DNA of 64,000 nucleotides from assembly GCF_900116445.1 (NCBI RefSeq), contig NZ_FPBH01000017.1, positions 124,001 through 188,000 on the forward strand. Reading direction: 5' to 3'. Positions 54,783 to 63,559 of the stretch are shown one piece after another. Within the stretch, counting starts at the first letter, position 1. Each line of letters opens with the position of its first letter. The position numbers and the translations under genes are program-made. The notes under the pieces are model-generated. The model was not told where the DNA came from. It searched no databases and worked only from the letters and a program-made list of their open reading frames with translations. This stretch comes from Paraburkholderia aspalathi. Its GTDB lineage: Bacteria; Pseudomonadota; Gammaproteobacteria; Burkholderiales; Burkholderiaceae.

Positions 54783-55724
54783 GTGACCGACGTGGCCGCG
54801 TTTTCTTTTAATAAGCTGGTGATTTTCGGTGTCGGCCTGATCGGCGGATCGCTTGCGCGCGCGTTGCGTGAGCGGGGTGAGGCGGCAGGCGCGCGAACCG
54901 TGGTGGGTGTCGGGCGTTCGTCCGCGTCGACGGCGCGCGCGCTCGAGTTGGGTGTGGTCGATGAAACCGCGGCGTTGGGTGACGACGCGGCGTTGCGGGC
55001 GGCGTTGTCCGGCGCCGATTTCGTGCTGCTTGCCGCACCAGTCGCGCAGACACAGCCTCTGCTCGAACGTATTGCGCCGTTTCTCGACGCAGGCACGATC
55101 GTCACCGATGCCGGCAGCACCAAGTCGGACGTGGTGGCTTCCGCGCGCGCGGCACTCGGCGCACGCATCGGCCAGTTCGTGCCGGGGCATCCGATTGCCG
55201 GCCGTGAGGCGAGCGGCCCGGATGCGGCGTTGCCCGATTTGTATGTGAATCGCAATGTCGTGTTGTGCCCGCTGCCGGAGAACGCGCCGGAAGCGGTCGA
55301 ACGCGTTGCCGCGATGTGGCGTGCAACCGGCGCTTGTGTGCGGGAGATGACGCCCGAGCAGCATGATCGCGTGCTCGCATCGGTCAGCCATTTGCCGCAC
55401 GTTTTGTCGTTCGCGCTGGTCGAGCAGATTCTCAATTCGCCCGACGCCGCGCTGAAATTTTCATTCGCCGCCGGTGGCTTCCGTGACTTCACGCGTATCG
55501 CCGCGTCGAGCCCGGAAATGTGGCGCGATGTGTGCGTGGCGAATCGCGCCGCGCTGCTCGACGAACTGGATGCCTACACGGCGGTGCTCGCGCGCTTGCG
55601 CGCGGCGATCGAATCCGGCGACGGCGCAGCGCTCGAAGCGGTGTTCGCGCGCTCGCGCGTCGCGCGCAGCGAATGGCAGGAACAGCGCAGTGCAGGGGCC
55701 GCCCTCGGCGACGCCTCGAAATAA
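54783..55724 (+). CDS. tyrA: prephenate dehydrogenase
   Basis: This 313-residue NAD(P)-dependent enzyme makes 4-hydroxyphenylpyruvate for tyrosine. It has the Rossmann motif VIFGVGLIGGSLARAL, PGHPIAGREASGPDAA for prephenate and HLPHVLSFALVE. It lacks a fused mutase and an ACT domain, as usual for the monofunctional type. The start codon is GTG at 54783, two bases after a terminator-like T tract. It is followed by aroA after 18 bases. Confidence 0.93.
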   Translation: MTDVAAFSFNKLVIFGVGLIGGSLARALRERGEAAGARTVVGVGRSSASTARALELGVVDETAALGDDAALRAALSGADFVLLAAPVAQTQPLLERIAPFLDAGTIVTDAGSTKSDVVASARAALGARIGQFVPGHPIAGREASGPDAALPDLYVNRNVVLCPLPENAPEAVERVAAMWRATGACVREMTPEQHDRVLASVSHLPHVLSFALVEQILNSPDAALKFSFAAGGFRDFTRIAASSPEMWRDVCVANRAALLDELDAYTAVLARLRAAIESGDGAALEAVFARSRVARSEWQEQRSAGAALGDASK

Positions 55725-55742
55725 CCGGAACTGGACTCAATC

Positions 55743-57047
55743 ATGGAATTCCTCGATCTCGGACCATTTTCTCGTGCGTCCGGCACGGTTCGTTTGCCCG
55801 GCTCGAAAAGCATTTCGAATCGCGTGCTGCTGCTCGCGGCGCTCGCCGAAGGCGAAACGACGATCACGAACCTGCTCGACTCCGACGACACCCGCGTGAT
55901 GCTCGACGCGCTCGAAAAGCTCGGCGTGCGTCTGAAGCGCGAAGGCGACACCTGCGTCGTGACCGGTACACGTGGCGCGTTCACGGCGCGCACGGCCGAT
56001 CTGTTTCTTGGCAATGCCGGCACGGCGGTGCGCCCGCTGACTGCGGCACTCGCCGTGAATGGCGGCGACTATCGTATCCACGGCGTGCCGCGTATGCACG
56101 AGCGGCCGATCGGCGACCTGGTCGACGGTTTGCGGCAGATCGGCGCGAAGATCGACTACGAAGAGAACGAAGGCTATCCGCCGCTGCGGATCCGTCCGGC
56201 GCAAATCACGGCTGACGCACCGATCCGCGTGCGCGGCGACGTGTCGAGCCAGTTCCTGACTTCGCTCTTGATGACGTTGCCGCTGTTGCGCACGGAAAGC
56301 GGCGTGACGACCGTGCAGGTGGACGGTGAGCTGATCTCGAAGCCGTATATCGAGATCACGATCAAGCTGATGGAGCGCTTCGGCATCAAGGTCGAGCGCC
56401 ATGAATGGCACCGGTTCATCGTGCCGGCGGGGCAGCGCTATCAGTCGCCGGGCACGATCATGGTGGAAGGCGATGCGTCGTCGGCGTCGTATTTCCTCGC
56501 GGCCGGCGCGCTTGGTGGCGGCCCGCTGCGGGTGGAAGGCGTGGGCCGCTCCAGCATCCAGGGCGACGTCGGTTTCGCCGATGCGCTCATCAAGATGGGC
56601 GCGAACCTGCAGATGGGCGACGACTGGATCGAAGTGCGCGGTGTCGGCAACGACAACGGCAAGCTCGATCCTATCGACATGGACTTCAACCTGATTCCGG
56701 ACGCCGCGATGACGATCGCCGTCGCCGCGCTGTTCGCGGACGGCACGACCACGCTGCGCAACATCGCGAGCTGGCGTGTGAAGGAAACCGACCGGATCGC
56801 CGCGATGGCCACCGAGCTGCGCAAGGTCGGCGCGAAGGTGCAGGAGGGCGAGGATTTCCTCGTCGTCACGCCGCCTGAAAAGCTGATTCCGAACGCTTCG
56901 ATCGACACCTACGACGATCACCGCATGGCGATGTGCTTCTCGCTCGTGAGCCTGGGCGGCGTGCCGGTCCGGATCAACGACCCGAAGTGCGTCGGCAAGA
57001 CGTTCCCTGACTATTTCGAGCGCTTCACCGCGCTCGCTCAACCCTGA
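55743..57047 (+). CDS. aroA: 3-phosphoshikimate 1-carboxyvinyltransferase (EPSP synthase)
   Basis: This 434-residue enzyme joins phosphoenolpyruvate to shikimate 3-phosphate. It shows the substrate site PGSKSISNRVLLLAALAEGET, FLGNAGTAVRPLTAAL of the class I (glyphosate-sensitive) type, and YDDHRMAMCFSL near the end. It belongs to the tyrA-aroA-cmk run; cmk begins 35 bases later. Confidence 0.96.
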   Translation: MEFLDLGPFSRASGTVRLPGSKSISNRVLLLAALAEGETTITNLLDSDDTRVMLDALEKLGVRLKREGDTCVVTGTRGAFTARTADLFLGNAGTAVRPLTAALAVNGGDYRIHGVPRMHERPIGDLVDGLRQIGAKIDYEENEGYPPLRIRPAQITADAPIRVRGDVSSQFLTSLLMTLPLLRTESGVTTVQVDGELISKPYIEITIKLMERFGIKVERHEWHRFIVPAGQRYQSPGTIMVEGDASSASYFLAAGALGGGPLRVEGVGRSSIQGDVGFADALIKMGANLQMGDDWIEVRGVGNDNGKLDPIDMDFNLIPDAAMTIAVAALFADGTTTLRNIASWRVKETDRIAAMATELRKVGAKVQEGEDFLVVTPPEKLIPNASIDTYDDHRMAMCFSLVSLGGVPVRINDPKCVGKTFPDYFERFTALAQP

Positions 57048-57082
57048 TTCGCTCCTGAATCGACTGACGTGCGACTTTTTCG

Positions 57083-57769
57083 ATGAAACCGATCCGTCCC
57101 TTTCACCAAACGCCCGTCATTACGATCGACGGCCCCAGCGCCTCGGGCAAAGGCACCGTGGCCGCGCTGGTTGCCGCGAATCTAGGCTTCCATTTGCTGG
57201 ATAGCGGCGCGCTGTACCGGCTCGCCGCGCTGGCCAGCATGCGCTACAACATTGTGGCGGATGACGTCGAGGCGCTGGTCAAGCTGATCGACGACCTTCA
57301 CATCACGTTTCGCGAGGGGCTGGCGCAACTCGACGGCGCCGACGTATCCGCCGACATTCGCGCCGAAGAAGTCGGCAGCCGGGCCTCGGCGATTGCCGTG
57401 CACGCGCCCGTGCGAACCGCGCTGGTGGCCCGTCAGCGGGCTTTCCGTAAGGAACCGGGGTTGGTCGCCGACGGCCGCGACATGGGCACGGTGATCTTCC
57501 AGGACGCCGTGCTGAAGGTCTTCATGACCGCCAGCGTCGAGGCCCGTGCGGCCCGCCGGCATAAGCAATTGATCCAAAAAGGATTTTCTGCTAATATAGA
57601 TGACTTGCTCCGGGATTTGCGTGAGCGCGACGAGCGTGACAGTCAGCGCACGGCCGCGCCGCTCAAGCCCGCAGCGGATGCAAAGCTGCTTGATACCTCC
57701 GCATTGTCGGTCGACCAGGCGGTCGAACAGGTGGTGCAGTGGTATGAAGCATTGGTCCCGCATGCCTGA
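57083..57769 (+). CDS. cmk: cytidylate kinase
   Basis: This 228-residue kinase phosphorylates CMP and dCMP with ATP. It has the P-loop TIDGPSASGKGTVAALVA at the N-terminus, LDSGALYRLAAL for CMP binding, VADGRDMGTVIF, and a lid region RDLRERDERDSQR. It precedes rpsA, as in many proteobacteria. Confidence 0.95.
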   Translation: MKPIRPFHQTPVITIDGPSASGKGTVAALVAANLGFHLLDSGALYRLAALASMRYNIVADDVEALVKLIDDLHITFREGLAQLDGADVSADIRAEEVGSRASAIAVHAPVRTALVARQRAFRKEPGLVADGRDMGTVIFQDAVLKVFMTASVEARAARRHKQLIQKGFSANIDDLLRDLRERDERDSQRTAAPLKPAADAKLLDTSALSVDQAVEQVVQWYEALVPHA

Positions 57770-57957
57770 TGTCCGAGTGGCATCTGAACAGCGGGCGCAG
57801 TAGAAAGTAGTGAGAAGTAACGTTGTCAGTAGGTGCTCCGCGAGTGTCGTGGAGCGTGTATTAACCCCTTAACCCCGCGTGGCATTCGCATTCTTGCCGA
57901 AGTTGCTGACCGTCCGGCCAGCCGGGCACCGCGAGCACCATGCAAATTTTGATTTTT
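57770..57957 (+). promoter_or_regulatory. rpsA leader region lacking a Shine-Dalgarno sequence
   Basis: The 188 bases between cmk and rpsA contain small GC hairpins (for example GCTCCGCGAGTGTCGTGGAGC near 57834) and end in an A/T-rich stretch (CAAATTTTGATTTTT) just before the ATG, with no GGAG. This resembles rpsA leaders whose translation depends on, and is repressed by, S1 protein itself. Confidence 0.5.
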
Positions 57958-59673
57958 ATGTCCGACCTGCAAACTTCCAACCCGAATACCGAATCTTTTG
58001 CGGCTCTGTTCGAAGAGTCGCTGACCAAGCAAGACATGCGCGCTGGCGAGGTGATCTCCGCCGAAGTCGTGCGTGTTGACCACAACTTCGTGGTTGTCAA
58101 CGCTGGTCTCAAGTCCGAAGCCTACATCCCGCTCGAAGAGTTCCTGAACGACGCGGGCGAGGTAGAAGTGCAGGCGGGCGACTTCGTTTCCGTCGCGATC
58201 GACGCGCTGGAAAACGGCTATGGCGACACGATCCTGTCGCGCGACAAGGCGAAGCGCCTGGCTTCGTGGCTGTCGCTGGAAAAGGCTCTCGACAACAACG
58301 AACTCGTGACCGGCACGATCACGGGCAAGGTCAAGGGCGGCATGACCGTCATGGTCAACGGCATCCGCGCGTTCCTGCCGGGTTCGCTGGTTGACACGCG
58401 TCCGGTCAAGGACACGACCCCGTACGAAGGCAAGACGCTGGAATTCCGCGTCATCAAGCTCGACCGCAAGCGTAACAACGTCGTGCTGTCGCGCCGTGCT
58501 GTGATCGAAGCGACCCAAGGCGAAGAGCGCGCAAAGCTGCTCGAAACGCTGAAGGAAGGCGCGATCGTGGAAGGCGTGGTGAAGAACATCACCGATTACG
58601 GCGCGTTCGTGGACCTCGGCGGTATTGACGGCCTGCTGCACATCACCGACATCGCATGGCGTCGTGTGCGTCACCCGAGCGAAGTTCTGTCGGTTGGCCA
58701 GGAAGTCACCGCGAAGATCCTTAAGTTCGATCAAGAAAAGAACCGCGTTTCGCTGGGTATCAAGCAACTGGGCGACGATCCGTGGGAAGGCATTTCCCGC
58801 CGTTACCCGTCGGGCACGCGCCTGTTCGGTAAGGTCACCAACATCACCGACTACGGCGCATTCGTCGAAGTCGAATCGGGCATCGAAGGCCTGGTTCACG
58901 TGTCGGAAATGGACTGGACGAACAAGAACGTTGCACCGTCGAAGGTTGTTCAGCTGGGCGACGAAGTCGAAGTCATGGTTCTCGAAATCGACGAAGACCG
59001 CCGCCGTATCAGCCTCGGCATGAAGCAATGCAAGCCGAACCCGTGGGACGACTTCAGCCGCAACTTCAAGAAGGGCGACAAGCTGCAAGGCGCAATCAAG
59101 TCGATCACCGACTTCGGCGTCTTCATCGGTCTGCCGGGCGGCATCGACGGTCTGGTTCACCTGTCGGACCTGTCGTGGTCGGAAACGGGCGAAGAAGCAG
59201 TTCGCAAGTACAAGAAGGGCGACGAAGTGGAAGCGATCGTTCTCGGCATCGACGTCGAGAAGGAACGCATTTCGCTGGGCATCAAGCAGCTCGAAGGCGA
59301 CCCGTTCAGCAACTTCGTTGCAATGAACGACAAGGGTTCGATCGTCGACGGCGTGGTCAAGACGGTAGATGCGAAGGGTGCAGTGGTTCAGCTGTCGGCG
59401 GAAGTCGAAGGCTACCTGCGTGCTTCGGAAATCGCACAAGACCGCGTGGAAGATGCTCGCAACGTGCTGAAGGAAGGCGACAAGGTCAACGCGATGATCA
59501 TCAACATCGATCGCAAGTCGCGTGGTATCAACCTGTCGGTCAAGGCCAAGGATTCGGCTGAGCAACAGGAAGCGATCCGCGGCCTGGCTTCGTCGGATTC
59601 GAGCTCGGCTGCTACCGGCACGACGAACCTTGGCGCGCTGCTGAAGGCCAAGCTCGACGGTCAGAACCAGTAA
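57958..59673 (+). CDS. rpsA: 30S ribosomal protein S1
   Basis: This 571-residue RNA-binding protein consists of six S1 domains. The repeated motif ITDYGAFVDLGGIDGLLHITD and variants (ITDYGAFVEVESGIEGLVHVSE, ITDFGVFIGLPGGIDGLVHLSD) is clear in the central repeats, and the first two domains, which dock to the ribosome, are divergent. The start is MSDLQTSNPN at 57958; an in-frame ATG at 57940 would add six residues (MQILIF). It begins with the S1-typical absence of a ribosome binding site. Confidence 0.97.
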   Translation: MSDLQTSNPNTESFAALFEESLTKQDMRAGEVISAEVVRVDHNFVVVNAGLKSEAYIPLEEFLNDAGEVEVQAGDFVSVAIDALENGYGDTILSRDKAKRLASWLSLEKALDNNELVTGTITGKVKGGMTVMVNGIRAFLPGSLVDTRPVKDTTPYEGKTLEFRVIKLDRKRNNVVLSRRAVIEATQGEERAKLLETLKEGAIVEGVVKNITDYGAFVDLGGIDGLLHITDIAWRRVRHPSEVLSVGQEVTAKILKFDQEKNRVSLGIKQLGDDPWEGISRRYPSGTRLFGKVTNITDYGAFVEVESGIEGLVHVSEMDWTNKNVAPSKVVQLGDEVEVMVLEIDEDRRRISLGMKQCKPNPWDDFSRNFKKGDKLQGAIKSITDFGVFIGLPGGIDGLVHLSDLSWSETGEEAVRKYKKGDEVEAIVLGIDVEKERISLGIKQLEGDPFSNFVAMNDKGSIVDGVVKTVDAKGAVVQLSAEVEGYLRASEIAQDRVEDARNVLKEGDKVNAMIINIDRKSRGINLSVKAKDSAEQQEAIRGLASSDSSSAATGTTNLGALLKAKLDGQNQ

Positions 59674-59691
59674 TTGAGGAACGCCCCCAAA

Positions 59692-59725
59692 CCTGGCGCC
59701 TCGCGCCAGGTCCCCCGCGAGGGGG
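59692..59725 (+). repeat. twin hairpins between rpsA and ihfB
   Basis: CCTGGCGC/GCGCCAGG (59692-59710) and CCCCC/GGGGG with a GCGA loop (59712-59725) form two adjacent hairpins. No T tract follows, so they look like a processing or stabilising element, or an intergenic repeat, rather than a terminator. Confidence 0.55.
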
Positions 59726-59777
59726 AGCATAAGAACATGGGGGCGGCCCGGCGTTTTCTTGCGAGGTCTGCTGCAGT

Positions 59778-60104
59778 ATGACCAAATCGGAATTGGTCGC
59801 CCAGCTGGCTACGCGATTTCCGCAGCTTGTACTTAAAGATGCGGATTTCGCGGTGAAGACGATGCTTGATGCGATGTCGGAGGCGCTTGCCAACGGTCAT
59901 CGCATTGAAATTCGTGGCTTCGGCAGCTTCGGCCTTAATCGTCGTCCCTCCCGTGTCGGGCGTAATCCGAAGTCGGGCGAGAAGGTGCTGGTACCTGAGA
60001 AGTACGTACCGCATTTCAAGCCGGGCAAGGAATTGCGCGAGCGGGTAGATCGACGTTCGGGCGAGCCGTTGAAGGCCGACGAGCCGGATGACGACGACCT
60101 GTAA
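59778..60104 (+). CDS. ihfB: integration host factor beta subunit
   Basis: This 108-residue DNA-bending protein pairs with IhfA. It has MTKSELVAQLATRFPQL, VKTMLDAMSEALANGHRIEIRGFGSF and the arm motif RNPKSGEKVLVPEKYVPHFKPGKELRERV. It is about 14 residues longer than the E. coli protein owing to an acidic tail (KADEPDDDDL). It lies after rpsA, the usual place, and ends at a strong terminator. Confidence 0.95.
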   Translation: MTKSELVAQLATRFPQLVLKDADFAVKTMLDAMSEALANGHRIEIRGFGSFGLNRRPSRVGRNPKSGEKVLVPEKYVPHFKPGKELRERVDRRSGEPLKADEPDDDDL

Positions 60105-60176
60105 ATGCTTCGCTGTGCGGGTTCGCAGCACGGCATTGGTAGCGTCAGCGGCCAAAGCCAGACGGCAAAAGACCAG

Positions 60177-60203
60177 AAAAAGCGCCTTCGGGCGCTTTTT
60201 TTT
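60177..60203 (+). terminator. intrinsic terminator of ihfB
   Basis: AAAAGCGCC pairs with GGCGCTTTT across a TTCG tetraloop and is followed by eight T residues. It closes the rpsA-ihfB transcript. Confidence 0.92.
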
Positions 60204-60478
60204 CGTCCGCATCTTTTCGCCGCCTTTTGTCCGTTTTTTGTTCGCTTTTTCGTCCGCTTTTTCGTCCCTTATAAGCCCGGCACATTCCCCAATCGAACAC
60301 ACCTGCCCATGCATCCGCTTGCGGTAAGGTAAACCTCGCGTAAGTCCTCTATCAGCCAGTTCCTGCCCAGCCGCGAGGGCATCCATTACAATACGGGTCA
60401 CTTCGGCGCGGGCAACACCGTGGCGCGACGCGTCATCAAGCCGGCGTCACCCCGCAACTGCCGTCAAGAGACCTATTC
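60204..60478. other. non-coding interval before lapA with a T-rich repeated stretch
   Basis: Together with the ihfB terminator region, about 374 bases separate ihfB and lapA. From 60201 to 60270 the plus strand repeats T-rich units of the type CTTTTTCGTCCG. The remaining 200 bases should hold the promoter for lapA-lapB, but no clear one is seen. Confidence 0.5.
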
Positions 60479-60772
60479 ATGAAATTTATCGTTTGGCTGA
60501 TCCGTGTGCTGGTGTTCGTGCTCCTGCTGGTGCTCGCACTCTCCAATACACAAACTGCTACGCTGAATTTCCTCGCGGGTTACGCGTGGTCGGCGCCTTT
60601 GATTCTGATCGGCCTCGCGTTCTTCGTGGTGGGGCTGCTGGCCGGGCTGGTGTCGTCCATGCCGGGCATGGTGCGCCTGCGCATGGAGAATGGCCGGCTC
60701 AAGCGTGAGTTGCGTGTGGCGCGCGAAGCTCCGGTGGTGGTCGAACAGCCGCCCATGCCGCCGCTGATCTAA
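60479..60772 (+). CDS. lapA: lipopolysaccharide assembly protein A domain protein
   Basis: This 97-residue inner-membrane protein has two helices (about 2-20 and 38-62) separated by the LapA pattern NTQTATLNFLAGYAWSAPLIL, then a short cytoplasmic tail. It belongs to the DUF1049/LapA family and works with LapB in control of LPS synthesis. lapB begins 70 bases later on the same strand. Confidence 0.9.
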   Translation: MKFIVWLIRVLVFVLLLVLALSNTQTATLNFLAGYAWSAPLILIGLAFFVVGLLAGLVSSMPGMVRLRMENGRLKRELRVAREAPVVVEQPPMPPLI

Positions 60773-60841
60773 GTTGTCTTCTGCCGCGCTTCTGAAGCGC
60801 GGCTTCCCGCTTCCGCTTTCCCGCACATTTGCATTAATCGC

Positions 60842-62017
60842 ATGGATCTAGACTTCTGGTGGCTGCTTGTCATACCCGTCGCTTTTGCGTTCGGCTGGAT
60901 GGCCGCGCGCTACGACCTCAAGACGCTGCTGTCCGAAAGCGCCAACCTGCCGCGTTCGTATTTCCGCGGCCTGAATTTCCTGCTCAATGAGCAGCCCGAC
61001 CAGGCGATCGACGCGTTTATCGAAGTCGTCAAGCTCGACCCGGAAACGATCGAGTTGCACTTCGCACTGGGTAACCTGTTCCGCCGCCGCGGCGAGACGG
61101 ACCGCGCGATTCGCGTGCATCAGAACCTGTTGAGCCGCACCGATCTGCCGGTCACCGAGCGCGATCACGCGCTGTACGAACTGGGTCAGGACTTCCTGAA
61201 GGCCGGTTTGCTCGATCGCGCAGAGGAAACCTTCCGCTCGCTCGAAACCGGCAATTACGCGTTGGGTGCGCAGCGTGCGCTGCTCACCATCTACCAGATC
61301 GAGAAAGATTGGGTTAAGTCGATCGATATCGCGCGCCATCTGGAAACAATGGGCGCCGAGTCGCTCGACAAGGACATCGCGCAGTTTCATTGCGAGCTCG
61401 CCCAGGAAGCGCTTCAGCAGAAAAACGCAGATGAGGCGCGCCGTCAGCTTGGCTTTGCATTGAAGGCGAACCCGACCAACGTACGTGCCACGATCCTGTT
61501 CGGCGACGTTGACGCGACGGCCGGCTCGCAAGAGGCCGCGATCATCCAATGGCGGCGCGTCGAGGAACAGAATCCTGCCTATCTGCCGCTCGTCGCTGAA
61601 AAGCTGATGAAGGCCTATGAGGCGCTCGGCCGTCCGCAGGATGGCGCCGATCTGCTCATCACGTGGGTGGACCGCTATCCGTCGAACGATCTGCTCGACG
61701 TGACCTATCAGCACATTGCGGCGGTGCGCGGGCCCGACGCCGCTCACGCGCTGGCACGCTCGCAGATGCAGAAGTCGCCGAATCTGGCGGGCATGACGCG
61801 TCTCCTGGAAGCGCAGGAAGCCGTCGCGGAAGAGCCGCGCAAGAGCGAGCTCGAACTGATGCGTACGCTGATTCGCCAGCGCACAAAAAATCTGCCACGG
61901 TATACGTGCCAGAATTGTGGTTTCAGGGCGCGGCTGTTCTACTGGCAGTGCCCGGGTTGCAGCGGTTGGGAAACCTATGCCCCGCGTCGCGTCGAACCGA
62001 TCACGGCGTCGAACTGA
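60842..62017 (+). CDS. lapB: lipopolysaccharide assembly protein B (YciM-like)
   Basis: This 391-residue protein has one N-terminal membrane helix (DFWWLLVIPVAFAFGWMAARYD), about nine tetratricopeptide repeats and a C-terminal rubredoxin-like metal site with two CxxC pairs (YTCQNCGF and WQCPGCSGW). LapB helps FtsH degrade LpxC and so sets the rate of LPS synthesis. All the cysteines needed for the metal site are present. Confidence 0.94.
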   Translation: MDLDFWWLLVIPVAFAFGWMAARYDLKTLLSESANLPRSYFRGLNFLLNEQPDQAIDAFIEVVKLDPETIELHFALGNLFRRRGETDRAIRVHQNLLSRTDLPVTERDHALYELGQDFLKAGLLDRAEETFRSLETGNYALGAQRALLTIYQIEKDWVKSIDIARHLETMGAESLDKDIAQFHCELAQEALQQKNADEARRQLGFALKANPTNVRATILFGDVDATAGSQEAAIIQWRRVEEQNPAYLPLVAEKLMKAYEALGRPQDGADLLITWVDRYPSNDLLDVTYQHIAAVRGPDAAHALARSQMQKSPNLAGMTRLLEAQEAVAEEPRKSELELMRTLIRQRTKNLPRYTCQNCGFRARLFYWQCPGCSGWETYAPRRVEPITASN

Positions 62018-62143
62018 CAGCGAATGGAATTGCATAGCCGCGCCGCAACGACGGCGGCCCGTCGGGCGGAATAGGCCAGGCGGGATCATGACGGCCTTGT
62101 TCACTACGAGAAACCCTCACCGGAACCCTCTACCGGAAAGCGT

Positions 62144-63559
62144 ATGAAAATCACCATTATCGGCACGGGCTATGTTGGCCTCGTCACCGGCGCGTGCCTC
62201 GCCGAAATCGGCCATGACGTCTTCTGTCTCGACGTCGATCCGCGCAAGATCGAAATCCTCAACAACGGTGGCGTGCCGATCCACGAGCCGGGTTTGCTGG
62301 AGATCATCGCTCGTACGCGCGCGGCTCGCCGCATCACGTTTTCGACGGATATCGAAGCAAGCGTGGCGCACGGCGAGGTGCAGTTCATCGCTGTCGGCAC
62401 GCCGCCCGACGAAGACGGCTCGGCCGATCTGCAATACGTGCTCGAAGCGGCGCGCAATATCGGCCGTACGATGAACGGCTTCAAGGTGATCGTCGATAAG
62501 TCGACGGTGCCGGTCGGCACTGCGCAACGTGTGCGCGCGGTGGTCGAAGAGGAACTGGCCAAACGCGGGCTTGCCAATAGCGAACAGCATCGCTTCTCGG
62601 TCGTGTCGAATCCTGAGTTTCTGAAGGAAGGCGCGGCGGTCGACGACTTCATGCGTCCCGATCGCATCGTGCTCGGCAGCGACGAAGATGAAGCCGGCCT
62701 GCGCGCGCGCGAGCTGATGAAGCGTCTGTACGCGCCGTTCAACCGCAACCACGAACGCACGCTGCACATGGATGTGCGCTCAGCCGAGTTCACGAAATAC
62801 GCTGCCAATGCGATGCTCGCTACGCGCATCTCGTTCATGAACGAGATGTCGAATCTGGCGGACCGGGTTGGCGCGGATATCGAAGCGGTACGCCGCGGGA
62901 TCGGCTCGGACCCACGCATTGGCTACCACTTCCTGTATGCCGGCGCTGGCTACGGCGGTTCGTGCTTCCCGAAAGACGTGCAGGCGCTGATCCGCACCGC
63001 CGCCGAAACCGGCCACAATCTGCGCATCCTCGAAGCCGTCGAGGAAGTGAACTACAAGCAGAAAGACGTGCTGGTGAACAAGATCACGGGCAAGCTCGGT
63101 GAAGATCTGAGCGGCCGCACATTCGCCGTGTGGGGTTTGGCATTCAAGCCGAATACCGACGACATGCGCGAAGCGCCGAGCCGCCGCGTGATCGCTGAAT
63201 TGCTGGCGCGTGGCGCGCAGGTTCGCGCGTACGATCCGGTCGCGGTGGCCGAAGCGCGCCGCGTGTTCGCCATCGATCTGCACGATGCACCGGACCAGCT
63301 CGCGCGTCTCACGTTCACGAGCACCCAGGACGAAACGCTCACCGGCGCCGACGCGCTGGTGGTCGTCACCGAATGGAAGGAATTCAAGAGCCCGGATTTC
63401 GTGCACCTGAAGTCGGTGCTGAAGTTACCGCTGATTTTCGACGGCCGGAATCTGTACGAGCCGGACGCGATGACCGAACTCGGCATCGACTATCACTCGA
63501 TCGGACGACCCTATGCCCAGCCCTCTGAACTTCCGGCCGATGTCTCCAGCAATGCCTGA
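62144..63559 (+). CDS. ugd: UDP-glucose 6-dehydrogenase
   Basis: This 471-residue enzyme oxidises UDP-glucose to UDP-glucuronate, a precursor of surface polysaccharide and aminoarabinose. It has the Rossmann motif IIGTGYVGLVTGACLAEIGHD with the acceptor Asp in CLDVD, and the catalytic Cys in GGSCFPKDVQALI. GLAFKPNTDDMREAPS marks the UDP-binding domain. It follows lapB by 126 bases and overlaps the start of hldE by eight. Confidence 0.94.
   Translation: MKITIIGTGYVGLVTGACLAEIGHDVFCLDVDPRKIEILNNGGVPIHEPGLLEIIARTRAARRITFSTDIEASVAHGEVQFIAVGTPPDEDGSADLQYVLEAARNIGRTMNGFKVIVDKSTVPVGTAQRVRAVVEEELAKRGLANSEQHRFSVVSNPEFLKEGAAVDDFMRPDRIVLGSDEDEAGLRARELMKRLYAPFNRNHERTLHMDVRSAEFTKYAANAMLATRISFMNEMSNLADRVGADIEAVRRGIGSDPRIGYHFLYAGAGYGGSCFPKDVQALIRTAAETGHNLRILEAVEEVNYKQKDVLVNKITGKLGEDLSGRTFAVWGLAFKPNTDDMREAPSRRVIAELLARGAQVRAYDPVAVAEARRVFAIDLHDAPDQLARLTFTSTQDETLTGADALVVVTEWKEFKSPDFVHLKSVLKLPLIFDGRNLYEPDAMTELGIDYHSIGRPYAQPSELPADVSSNA

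Noticed and set aside
57826..59730. 634-codon open frame opposite rpsA
   Set aside because: It is antisense to a highly expressed ribosomal gene and has no recognisable domain or ribosome binding site.
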